From contig NZ_JAGXJW010000005.1 of assembly GCF_019091135.1 (NCBI RefSeq), positions 124,001-188,000 on the forward strand: 64,000 nt of DNA, written 5' to 3'. This stretch comes from Cohnella sp. GbtcB17. GTDB taxonomy: Bacteria > Bacillota > Bacilli > Paenibacillales > Paenibacillaceae. Below are positions 41,585-49,417 of this stretch, in pieces. Every line of letters starts with the position of its first letter. Positions within the stretch are counted from its first letter, which is position 1. Both the position numbers and the translations under genes were made by a program. The notes below the pieces were generated by a model. That model saw only the letters and a program-made list of their open reading frames with translations. It did not search any database and was not told the origin of the DNA.

Positions 41585-42580
41585 TTGGCGATGGTACGCT
41601 TGCACGATCCCGTATTGGAAAACGATTGGCATGCGATGTGCCTGGCTTCCGAGCTGACGGATAAACCGATCGGCGTTACACTGCTCGGAGAAAGGGTCGT
41701 CCTGTTCCGCACAGAGCAAGGGGTTCACGCGCTGCGGGATCTGTGCGTGCATCGGGGAGCGATGCTCTCGAAAGGGTGGGTGAAAAACGGGACGGTCGTC
41801 TGTCCGTACCATGGCTGGCAATACGACAAAGACGGCAGCTGCGTGTGCATCCCTGCGCAGCCCAAGGGCGAACGCATTCCGCCGCGAGCGAAGGCGACGC
41901 CCTATTTCTGCGAGGAGAAGTACGGCTTTATCTGGGTGTGCCTCGGGGAGCCGGCCGGCGGCGTTCCTCACTTCGAGGAATTCGCCGACCCTTCCTATAG
42001 GCCTCTTCCTTGCGGGCCGTATACGGTGAGGGCGGCAGGCACGCGCGTTATCGAGAATTTCACCGATTTTGCCCACCTGATGTTCGTCCATCAGGATCTG
42101 CTCGGCCACCCGGATTACGCAGAGCTTCCCGAGATTAAGGTGATTAAGGAGAAGGACCGCATTTATATCGAGAACATCCCGATCTTCCAGCCTGTCGCGC
42201 ATTCGGGTTCGGACAAGCAGGACGGGACGACCTACATCTATCGCAAAGAAGTCTATCGCGCATTGTCCGGTCGTCTATCGAAGACCGACCCCGGCAACGG
42301 CCAGACGCTATGGATCATGATTTCTGCGACGCCCGTCGCGGATGACGAATGCCAGGTATTTATGGTCGTCTCGCGCAATTACGGCTTCGACGTCGACGAC
42401 GAGAACTTCATCCGCTTTCAGGATATCGTGTTCGATCAGGACGCGCGAGTCATCGAGACGCAGAAGCCGGAGCTGTTGCCGCTCGATCTTCAAGCGGAGC
42501 TCAATCACCGGGTCGATATTTTCTCGGTTGCATACCGTCGTTGGCTGGGCGAAATGGGCGTCGTCGTCGGGACCGCTTAA
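41585..42580 (+). CDS. Rieske [2Fe-2S] oxygenase, alpha subunit
   Basis: About 331 residues from a TTG at 41585 with AAAGGG 8 bases upstream (an ATG at 41591 is too far from it). The Rieske cluster motif is LCVHRGAMLSKGWVK with CPYHGWQYDKDG. The mononuclear iron site is ENFTDFAHLMFVHQDLLG, with Asp and two His. Such enzymes hydroxylate, demethylate or cleave rings with O2 and electrons from a reductase. Relatives include caffeine/theobromine N-demethylases (NdmA, NdmB), vanillate demethylase and carnitine oxygenase. In this cluster N-demethylation or hydroxylation of a purine is a reasonable inference. No dedicated reductase gene is visible nearby. Confidence 0.87.
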   Translation: MAMVRLHDPVLENDWHAMCLASELTDKPIGVTLLGERVVLFRTEQGVHALRDLCVHRGAMLSKGWVKNGTVVCPYHGWQYDKDGSCVCIPAQPKGERIPPRAKATPYFCEEKYGFIWVCLGEPAGGVPHFEEFADPSYRPLPCGPYTVRAAGTRVIENFTDFAHLMFVHQDLLGHPDYAELPEIKVIKEKDRIYIENIPIFQPVAHSGSDKQDGTTYIYRKEVYRALSGRLSKTDPGNGQTLWIMISATPVADDECQVFMVVSRNYGFDVDDENFIRFQDIVFDQDARVIETQKPELLPLDLQAELNHRVDIFSVAYRRWLGEMGVVVGTA

Positions 42581-42611
42581 TGGCAATCTGGACTTAGCTT
42601 GGCATTCGATG

Positions 42612-42624
42612 AGATATAATATCT
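42612..42624. promoter_or_regulatory. Small palindrome, possible operator
   Basis: AGATATAATATCT is a 6-1-6 dyad 32 bases after the Rieske gene stop. Its core (GATATAATA) resembles GATGTAATA at 17251 and 32543. Possibly the same regulator binds, but the similarity is short. Confidence 0.25.
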
Positions 42625-42728
42625 AACACATTCTTCGAACTCGCGTTGTAAAAAACGGTAGTCAGCTCTCGGCAGTCAGCTCGATGAACAATCGCCAACG
42701 TTCCTTTTGTGCTCCCGCCCAAATCATG

Positions 42729-42745
42729 TGTTAGTATTGTTGACG
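42729..42745. promoter_or_regulatory. TnrA/GlnR-type nitrogen-control box
   Basis: TGTTAGTATTGTTGACG fits TGTNA-N7-TNACA at seven of eight defined positions. It overlaps the -35 of the promoter for the binding-protein gene. Confidence 0.45.
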
Positions 42746-42768
42746 TTTGTGTGACGTACAAATACGAT
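42740..42768 (+). promoter_or_regulatory. Sigma-A promoter for the solute-binding lipoprotein gene
   Basis: TTGACG (42740-42745) and TACGAT (42763-42768) with a 17-base spacer. The start codon is about 55 bases downstream, giving a short leader. Confidence 0.65.
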
Positions 42769-42822
42769 GAACCTAGCAAAGCCAAATTAAATAGAAGCAA
42801 GTCCTTGGAGGGGAGCGGAACG

Positions 42823-43938
42823 ATGAAATCCAAATTTGCTAAACGAAGCGCCGCAATGTCGATCGTAGTCGCATTATCCGTTCTGACGGCCGCCTGCGGC
42901 TCGAACAATGGGAACAACGCCACGGAGAATGCCGGCGCGACTGCAAGCGGATCGTCCGGCGCGCCTTCCCCGAGCGCAAGCGGTGCGCCTTCTCCGAGCG
43001 CCAGCGGCTCGGCGATGCCGGCTGCAACCGAGACACCCAAAGAGGTCGTCAAGTCGACGCTCGTGCTGAATTGGTTCGCGGAACCGGAACATGGCGGCAA
43101 CTTCGCCGCTCTCGCCAAGGGCTTCTACAAGGATGCCGGATTCGATATGACGCTGATGAACGGAGGCCCCTCGGTATCTTCGACGCAGATCGTCGCATCC
43201 GGCAAAGCGGACTTCGGAATGGCCAACGCGGACGATATTCTCGTCGCCAGACAAGAGGGCATTCCGATCGTGGCGATCGCCACGGCGTTCCAGAAGAGCC
43301 CGCAGGCGTTGTTCTACCACAAGGAATCCGGCATTAAGGATTTTTCCGATCTGAACGGGCATAAGGTTTACGTCGCGTCGACAGCCAGCTTCTGGCTGTA
43401 CATGAAGACCAAGTTCAGCCTCGACAAAGCGCAGGAAATGAAGTATACAGGTTCGCTCGTCAACTTCGTCAACGATCCTCAGTCGGTCACGCAAGGCTAC
43501 ATCACTTCGGAGACCTACACGCTGCAGCAGCAAGGCGTCGAATTCGGCACCCTGCTGAATGCGGATTCCGGCTACAACATTTATGCCGGCGTGTACTTCA
43601 CGACGGAGAAGATGATCAAGGACCATCCGGATCAGGTCAAGGCGTTCGTAGAAGCGACCGTCAAAGGATGGGATTACTATAAAGACCACTCCGAAGAGAT
43701 CAATCCCGAGATTCAGAAGCAAAATCCGGATATGCCGCTCGAGATGATGAAGTTCAGCGCCGAGAAGGAGATGGACTTCGCCTTTGGCGGCGACGCCGCA
43801 ACGAACGGCACGGGCACGATGAGCGAAGCGCGGTGGACGGAGCTGCAGCAGCAGTTGAAGGAAGTGGGCGTGCTTAAGAAGGTGGAACCGATCGAGAATG
43901 TGTTCACGCTCGCGTTCTTGCCCGGACCCAAAACCTAA
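42823..43938 (+). CDS. ABC transporter substrate-binding lipoprotein (NitT/TauT, NMT1/THI5-like)
   Basis: 371 residues from an ATG with GGAGGGGAG about 7 bases upstream. A lipoprotein signal is seen (lipobox LTAACG, Cys near residue 22), followed by a Ser/Pro/Ala linker containing two copies of GAPSPSAS. The folded part begins TLVLNWFAEPEHGGNFAALA, typical of NMT1/THI5-like and SsuA proteins that bind pyrimidine precursors, sulfonates or nitrogen compounds. It has its own promoter and terminator. No ATPase or permease is adjacent; the matching pair is at 21579-23380 in the same cluster, so this is probably their binding protein. It brings the nitrogen substrate to the membrane. Confidence 0.9.
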   Translation: MKSKFAKRSAAMSIVVALSVLTAACGSNNGNNATENAGATASGSSGAPSPSASGAPSPSASGSAMPAATETPKEVVKSTLVLNWFAEPEHGGNFAALAKGFYKDAGFDMTLMNGGPSVSSTQIVASGKADFGMANADDILVARQEGIPIVAIATAFQKSPQALFYHKESGIKDFSDLNGHKVYVASTASFWLYMKTKFSLDKAQEMKYTGSLVNFVNDPQSVTQGYITSETYTLQQQGVEFGTLLNADSGYNIYAGVYFTTEKMIKDHPDQVKAFVEATVKGWDYYKDHSEEINPEIQKQNPDMPLEMMKFSAEKEMDFAFGGDAATNGTGTMSEARWTELQQQLKEVGVLKKVEPIENVFTLAFLPGPKT

Positions 43939-43999
43939 AACGCATAATCCCGGACGCGGGCGAATCGTACCGCTCGGCGTATATGGCACGATAAAATAA

Positions 44000-44038
44000 A
44001 CAGGACAAAGCGGACGAATCCGCATTGTCCTGTTTTTT
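44000..44038 (+). terminator. Strong Rho-independent terminator ending the N-heterocycle cluster
   Basis: ACAGGACAA-a-GCGGA (44000-44014) pairs with TCCGC-a-TTGTCCTGT (44019-44033) with a 4-base loop, followed by six Ts. Confidence 0.9.
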
Positions 44039-44107
44039 GCTGTTGCCATTTTATGAGAAACCGGGCATAAAATAAAAACAAAAGAGAGACAGGAGGCTTC
44101 GAGGGAC

Positions 44108-45730
44108 ATGACGATGACACCGATCGGCGTATTGATCGTGGACGACGAATATCCGATCCGCGAGGAGTTGCGCGCATTTCCCTGGGAAGCGTGCGGCGCG
44201 GCGCTGGTCGGCGAGGCGGAAAACGGCGCGGAGGCGCTGGCCATGTGCGAGCTGCATGCGCCCGATATCGTCGTAACCGACATCGCGATGCCGATCATGG
44301 ACGGCTTGACCTTTATCCGCGAGCTGCGCAAAAAGCATCCCGTCACGCAGATCATTCTGCTGACCTGCCACGGCGACTTCGCCTATGCGAAGGAAGCAAT
44401 CGCGCTAGGGGCTTCGGATTATATCCTGAAGGTATCGCTGGACGAAGAGGAGCTGAAGCAGGCACTGCACAAAGCCGGGGCGACGCTGCTGCGCGAGCGG
44501 GAGCATCGGAACAGAGCAATTCTGCTCCGCCGGCTGAAGGCGGCGAGACATTTGGAGGCGCGGCTTAAAGCGCATCGCGCCGCAGCCGGCAGCAAAAAGC
44601 GTACGTTCGCGCAGACGGAAATTCCCGCCGAGGACTGGAGGCTTCTGGGCTTCGCGGACGAGCCGCAGCCTTTGCGATTCGTCCACCTTCGGCTGAAAGC
44701 GCCGGAGGACGAGCTTGCAATCGCGCAGGACGCCGTTCAGGAGGGACTGCTCGAATTCGAACGGCGAACGCCGTCCTGCAAAGCCTGGTTTCCGTTAAGG
44801 GGCGGCGAGTATGCCGTCTGGTTCTCGGAAGCCGAAGAGCCGGAGGCGGTAAGGCCGCGCCTTGCGCGACTGCTTGGCGCGCTGCTGGCCGAGGCGGACC
44901 GCAGAGAGCCGCCGCTTGGCGGCAAGCAAGCCATCGCGCTCTGTGCGACGGTGGACGGCATGGCCGCAAGCCGGGAAGACGTTCCGCCGCTTCTCGAGGC
45001 TGCATCGGACTGGCAGGAAGCCGAGTTCTACGACGCCGCTTCGTCGCCGAGCATCAGAATCGGCGCACCAGGGCCGCTCGCCGAGCTCGAGCCCGCGCAC
45101 CGTCGTCATCTGTCCGGCTTGCTCGGCCAAGCCGGGTTAAACGCCGACCGCCTCTTGCAGGCGATGCAGGCCGACGTCGCGCCGTGGTGCGCCGAGCGCC
45201 GTTTTCGCCCCGCCGCCCTGAAGCGCTGGCTCGCGGGCTGGACCTCCGAATGGCTGTCGCGTTCGCGTCCCGGACATGCCGATCCGCATACCGAGCTCGT
45301 TGACGCTCCGACCTGGGACGAGCTTGCGGCCAGATGGGCGGGCATCGTGCGCGCGGCGCCCCAAGCCGGACCGCGCCGCGAGATCGTCGAGGCGCGGCGT
45401 TGGATCGAAGCGAATCTGCGGGAGCCGCTGTCGCTGCCGATCGTCGCCCAGCGAGCCGGCCTCGGGGCCGAATACTTCGGCAGGCTGTTCAAGGAAGAGA
45501 CCGGGGAGACAGTGCACCAGCTCGTCCTTCGGCTCCGGATGGAAAAGGCGCTGAAGCTGCTGCGGGAGACCGACATGAAGGTTTACGAGGTCGCGGAGGC
45601 GGTCGGCATTCCGAATTACCGGTACTTCGCGTCCACGTTCCGCAACTGGGCGGGGGCGGCGCCTACCGACGTGAAGCGGCTGGGCTATGCGGCGGAGCGA
45701 AGCGAAGACGAGAGGGAGCGGCGACCATGA
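44108..45730 (+). CDS. Two-component response regulator, AraC-type output (YesN family)
   Basis: 540 residues. Receiver (about 5-125): acidic pair D12/D13, phosphoacceptor D58 in IVVTDIAMPIMDG, Thr in LLTCHGDF, Lys in YILKVSLD (the usual Pro after Lys is Val). A long linker rich in Arg and Ala follows. Two helix-turn-helix motifs (about 430-530) include LPIVAQRAGLGAEYFGRLFK and EVAEAVGIPNYRYFASTFRN. Starts at 44108 and 44114 are both possible. It is translationally coupled to the following kinase (ATGA overlap) and lies upstream of a sugar ABC transporter, which it probably activates. Confidence 0.92.
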   Translation: MTMTPIGVLIVDDEYPIREELRAFPWEACGAALVGEAENGAEALAMCELHAPDIVVTDIAMPIMDGLTFIRELRKKHPVTQIILLTCHGDFAYAKEAIALGASDYILKVSLDEEELKQALHKAGATLLREREHRNRAILLRRLKAARHLEARLKAHRAAAGSKKRTFAQTEIPAEDWRLLGFADEPQPLRFVHLRLKAPEDELAIAQDAVQEGLLEFERRTPSCKAWFPLRGGEYAVWFSEAEEPEAVRPRLARLLGALLAEADRREPPLGGKQAIALCATVDGMAASREDVPPLLEAASDWQEAEFYDAASSPSIRIGAPGPLAELEPAHRRHLSGLLGQAGLNADRLLQAMQADVAPWCAERRFRPAALKRWLAGWTSEWLSRSRPGHADPHTELVDAPTWDELAARWAGIVRAAPQAGPRREIVEARRWIEANLREPLSLPIVAQRAGLGAEYFGRLFKEETGETVHQLVLRLRMEKALKLLRETDMKVYEVAEAVGIPNYRYFASTFRNWAGAAPTDVKRLGYAAERSEDERERRP

Positions 45731-47472
45731 AGCTGATCGGACGGCTTGGCCATATGGGAATCGCCACGAAGCAGTTTATTTATATGTTTCTGGTCACGCT
45801 GCTCCTGCTTATGCTGCTGGCGTGGAGCAACCTGAGCGAAGCGGAGTCGCTGCTCAAGGACCAGGTGACGAAGGACGCGGAGCTGCTCGTGGCGAGGACG
45901 AACCAATACATCGATGCGACGCTGGACAACGTCGAGAACATTTTGCTCCTGCTCTCGACGAGGCAGGATCTGCTTGAGGACGGCAACGACGCGGAGGCGG
46001 TTCGCACGCTGCAAAGCTTCGCCGACTACAACAGCTCCGTCGTCCGAACGCTGTACTTCGTGCGTAGCGACGGCAAGGTGTTTTCCAATACGCAGGTCAA
46101 TTACGACATTATCGGCAATCCCCATCTGGCGGAGCTGTACGCGCAGGCGCTCGGCAACTACGGCTCGATCCAGGTCAGCGAGCCGTACGTTTCCCCACTG
46201 TCCGGCCGCACGCTCGCCTATATGATGCCGGTCAAAGACGGCAACAACGAGGTTCGGGGCGTCATCGTCGCCGAGCTGGGCCTCGATCTCCTCGTATCGC
46301 GCATCTCCCCGCTTATTTATCAAGCGTTCGCGCTTGTGACCGCAAACGGCAACGTCATCAACCGGATGGAGGCGGGCGAACGGGTGCTCCCCGTCCTGCC
46401 GGGCACGTATCCGCCCGAGCTGCTCCCCGAATTTACGGCCAAGCTGCCCGGCCTGAACATCGGAGCGGACAGCATGACCGTCAAGGGAGAGCGGCTCATC
46501 GCCGTAAAATCGGCGAAAAACCGGCTGGGCTGGTCGCTCATCGCGTTTATCCCGGAGGACAGCTTCTACAAGGATTTGCAGCCGCTCTACGGCAACTATC
46601 GCAATGCGACCATGCTTTGGGTCGTCATTTTGCTGTTCAGCGCCTACATGCTGTCGCGGACGCTCACCCGGCCGATCCGCGGACTCGTGAACAAGATGGA
46701 CCGGCTGCACGACTTTCAGGTCGTCTCCAAGCTGCCCGAGGACCGCCGCGACGAGATCGGGAAGCTCGCGAGCAGCTTCAACGCGATGCTGGCGCGCATC
46801 CAGCATCTGCTTCACGAGACGAAGCGCGCGGAGGAGAAAAAGAAGGAGTACGAGCTCAAAATGCTGCGCAGCCAGATTGCGCCTCATTTTTTGTACAATA
46901 CGCTCGCTTGCATCAGCAGCATGGCCAAGCAGCAGAAGATCGACGACGTCCGGCAGACGATCCGTTCGCTGGTCGGCCTGCTCACCTTCAGCTTCGACAG
47001 GCAGGGCGAGTTCGTCACCCTGGAGGAGGAACTCGAAGGACTCAGGATGTACATGCACATCCAGCAGGTCCGATACGGCGCCAAGTATGACTGCCGGATC
47101 GAGATCGAGCCGCAGCTGCTCCAGCAGCGTCTGTTGAAGCTGACCCTGCAGCCGCTCGTCGAGAACGCGCTGTTCCACGGCCTCGCGCCGCAAGGCGGGG
47201 GCAGCGTCGTCGTCACGGGCGGCGTTCGCGACGGCAGGCTGCGCCTGTACGTCCGCGACGACGGCGTCGGCATGAGCCGGGACGACATCCGGGACATGTA
47301 CCGCAAGCAGGCGGCCGAGCCTTCGCAGCACGCCTTTACCGGCATCGGGCTCGCCAACGTCCACGAACGCATTCGCATCCATTTCGGCGAGCCGTACGGT
47401 CTGCGCATCGGCGGGCGGAAGGGCGTCGGCACGATCGTGCGCGTGGAGCTGCCGTTATCCCAGCCTATGTAA
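45727..47472 (+). CDS. Membrane sensor histidine kinase (YesM family)
   Basis: 581 residues from an ATG overlapping the regulator stop. Membrane segments lie near 17-37 (IYMFLVTLLLLMLLAW) and about 295-315 (TMLWVVILLFSAYML); between them is an extracellular sensing region. HAMP linker follows, then the His_kinase domain with H387 in QIAPHFLYNTLACISSM, N-box LQPLVENALFHGLA and G-box DDGVGMSRDD. The kinase is complete. It probably senses an oligosaccharide outside the cell and phosphorylates the preceding regulator, controlling the ABC transporter and glycosidase genes downstream. Confidence 0.93.
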   Translation: MKLIGRLGHMGIATKQFIYMFLVTLLLLMLLAWSNLSEAESLLKDQVTKDAELLVARTNQYIDATLDNVENILLLLSTRQDLLEDGNDAEAVRTLQSFADYNSSVVRTLYFVRSDGKVFSNTQVNYDIIGNPHLAELYAQALGNYGSIQVSEPYVSPLSGRTLAYMMPVKDGNNEVRGVIVAELGLDLLVSRISPLIYQAFALVTANGNVINRMEAGERVLPVLPGTYPPELLPEFTAKLPGLNIGADSMTVKGERLIAVKSAKNRLGWSLIAFIPEDSFYKDLQPLYGNYRNATMLWVVILLFSAYMLSRTLTRPIRGLVNKMDRLHDFQVVSKLPEDRRDEIGKLASSFNAMLARIQHLLHETKRAEEKKKEYELKMLRSQIAPHFLYNTLACISSMAKQQKIDDVRQTIRSLVGLLTFSFDRQGEFVTLEEELEGLRMYMHIQQVRYGAKYDCRIEIEPQLLQQRLLKLTLQPLVENALFHGLAPQGGGSVVVTGGVRDGRLRLYVRDDGVGMSRDDIRDMYRKQAAEPSQHAFTGIGLANVHERIRIHFGEPYGLRIGGRKGVGTIVRVELPLSQPM

Positions 47473-47543
47473 GGTTGGAAAATCGAACATTTTTACGGGA
47501 ATTGCGCATAACGGGCGTGGCCGAGTCTGTCATACACTGAATG

Positions 47544-47558
47544 CAGATAACGCTTACA
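47544..47558 (+). promoter_or_regulatory. Possible cre (CcpA) site upstream of the sugar transporter
   Basis: CAGATAACGCTTACA matches the right half of the cre consensus fully (NCGNWWNCA) and the left half partly. It is 32 bases before the permease start, a sensible place for catabolite repression. Confidence 0.3.
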
Positions 47559-47589
47559 TCCGAGCCGAACAACCTGAAAGGAGGAAAGT

Positions 47590-48492
47590 ATGGCACTCGC
47601 CGCTCTGCGCAAATACTGGCCCTTTTATGTGATGCTGTTGCCCGGCGTACTCTTTTATCTCGTCTTCCGGTACTTTCCGATGTACGGCATGGTGATCGCA
47701 TTCAAGGATTTCTCGATCATGGACGGCATTCTGGGCAGCCCCTGGGCGAATCCCTGGTACAAACATTTCCAGACGTTTTACGAATCGCCCTACTTCGGGG
47801 AGCTGCTCCGGAACACGCTGCTGATCAGCCTATACAAGCTCGTCTGGGGCACCGTCCCGCCGATCCTGCTCGCCCTGCTGCTCAACGAATGCCGGGTCCG
47901 CTGGCTCCGCTCCATCGTGCAAACGCTCACCTATATGCCTCATTTTCTGTCGTGGGTAATCATTTTCGGCATTCTGATCGCGTTGTTCTCGCAAAACGGG
48001 GGCATCGTGAACCGCTGGATCGTGGAGGCCGGCGGCAGTTCCTACCCGTTCCTGACGTCGACCGCTACGTTCCGCAGCGTCCTGGTCGGCTCGGAGGTTT
48101 GGCAAAATCTCGGCTGGGGTGCGATCATCTATCTCGCCGCGATCGCGGGCATCGATCCGACGCTGTACGAAGCGGCCCGGGTGGACGGCGCGAGCCGGAT
48201 GCGGATGATCTGGCACATTACAATTCCCGGCATTCGCAGCGTCATTGTCCTGCTCTTTATTTTAAAGCTCGGGCATCTGCTCGACGCCGGCTTCGATCAG
48301 ATTTACATTCTCTACAACATCCAGGTGTACCCGGTTGCCGACATTTTGGACACTTGGGTGTACCGGACCGGCTTGCAGCAGTTGAACTTCAGCCTCGCCT
48401 CCGCCGTCGGGCTGTTCAAATCGCTGATCGGCATGGGTCTCGTCCTGTTTGCCAACAAAGTAGCCAAGAGATGGGGGGAAGGGATATGGTAA
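47590..48492 (+). CDS. Carbohydrate ABC transporter permease (CUT1, LplB-like)
   Basis: 300 residues from an ATG with AAAGGAGGAAAG upstream. Six membrane segments are expected, starting WPFYVMLLPGVLFYLVFRYF. The EAA-type loop is YEAARVDGASRMRMIWHITI. It closely resembles LplB/YtcP-type permeases for complex oligosaccharides. It overlaps the next gene by 7 bases. No ATPase gene is present in the operon; such systems share the general ATPase MsmX/MsmK encoded elsewhere. Confidence 0.93.
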   Translation: MALAALRKYWPFYVMLLPGVLFYLVFRYFPMYGMVIAFKDFSIMDGILGSPWANPWYKHFQTFYESPYFGELLRNTLLISLYKLVWGTVPPILLALLLNECRVRWLRSIVQTLTYMPHFLSWVIIFGILIALFSQNGGIVNRWIVEAGGSSYPFLTSTATFRSVLVGSEVWQNLGWGAIIYLAAIAGIDPTLYEAARVDGASRMRMIWHITIPGIRSVIVLLFILKLGHLLDAGFDQIYILYNIQVYPVADILDTWVYRTGLQQLNFSLASAVGLFKSLIGMGLVLFANKVAKRWGEGIW

Positions 48493-49346
48493 AGGGCCTG
48501 GAGGACCGGCTGTTCAACGCCTTCGTCTACGCCGTGCTCGTCTTTTGCGCCCTGCTGGCCATCTTCCCGATTCTTTACGTCGTCTCCGTATCGATCACGC
48601 CTTTCGGAGAAGTGCTTCGCAACGGCGGATTTATTCTGATCCCGAGGGACGTGACGCTTTCGGCCTACAAGACGCTGCTCACGCAGTCGAATCTCCCGCA
48701 GGCGTTTAAAGTCACCGTGCTCATCACCGTCGTCGGCACCGCGGTCAACCTGATATTGACGGGGCTCATGGCGTACCCGCTCAGCCGCAAAAATTTGCCC
48801 GGCCGCCGGATTTTCCTGCTCATGATCGTGTTCACGCTTATTTTCAGCGGCGGCCTCATTCCGACCTACCTGATCGTCAAGTCCGTCGGCTTGATCGATT
48901 CGATTTGGGCGATGATTTTGCCGAATGCGATATGGAGCTTTAACGTCCTGATTATGAAAAGCTTTTTCGAGGGCCTGCCCGAGGAGCTGTTCGAATCCGC
49001 CCGCATCGACGGGGCGAAGGAGTTCCGCATCCTGTTTCAGATCGTGACGCCGCTGTCGGTTCCCGTGATCATGACGATCGGTCTGTTTTACCTCGTCGGC
49101 CACTGGAATGAGTTTTTCCAGGCGATCTTCTACGTGACCGACCGGACGCTTTTCCCGCTCCAGGTGATCGTACGCGAGATTTTGATGCAGAGCCAGCAGA
49201 CGCTTGAAAACGCCGACAATATCACGCCCACCCAGACGCTGCAGATGGCCGCCGTCATGATCGCCAGCCTGCCGGTGCTCGTCGTCTATCCGTTTATCCA
49301 AAAGTACTTTACCAAAGGCATGCTGCTCGGCTCGATCAAAGGGTGA
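48486..49346 (+). CDS. Carbohydrate ABC transporter permease (CUT1, LplC/YtcP-like)
   Basis: 286 residues from the ATG at 48486; reading further upstream in this frame only crosses the first permease. Six membrane segments are expected; the first is FVYAVLVFCALLAIFPILYV. The EAA loop is EELFESARIDGAKEFRILFQ, and the C-terminal YFTKGMLLGSIKG is the standard ending of these permeases. It forms the heterodimeric channel with the preceding protein. Confidence 0.94.
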   Translation: MVKGLEDRLFNAFVYAVLVFCALLAIFPILYVVSVSITPFGEVLRNGGFILIPRDVTLSAYKTLLTQSNLPQAFKVTVLITVVGTAVNLILTGLMAYPLSRKNLPGRRIFLLMIVFTLIFSGGLIPTYLIVKSVGLIDSIWAMILPNAIWSFNVLIMKSFFEGLPEELFESARIDGAKEFRILFQIVTPLSVPVIMTIGLFYLVGHWNEFFQAIFYVTDRTLFPLQVIVREILMQSQQTLENADNITPTQTLQMAAVMIASLPVLVVYPFIQKYFTKGMLLGSIKG

Positions 49347-49417
49347 TTCGGCCTGCGACCGGCCGCTGGCCGGCCGACAGAAGGCCGCTCCAATACAGGG
49401 TATGGAAGGGGTTTGCC

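Noticed and set aside
45685..47382. Open minus-strand frame of about 565 codons opposite the sensor kinase
   Set aside because: The kinase on the plus strand has complete motifs; the antisense frame is a composition effect.
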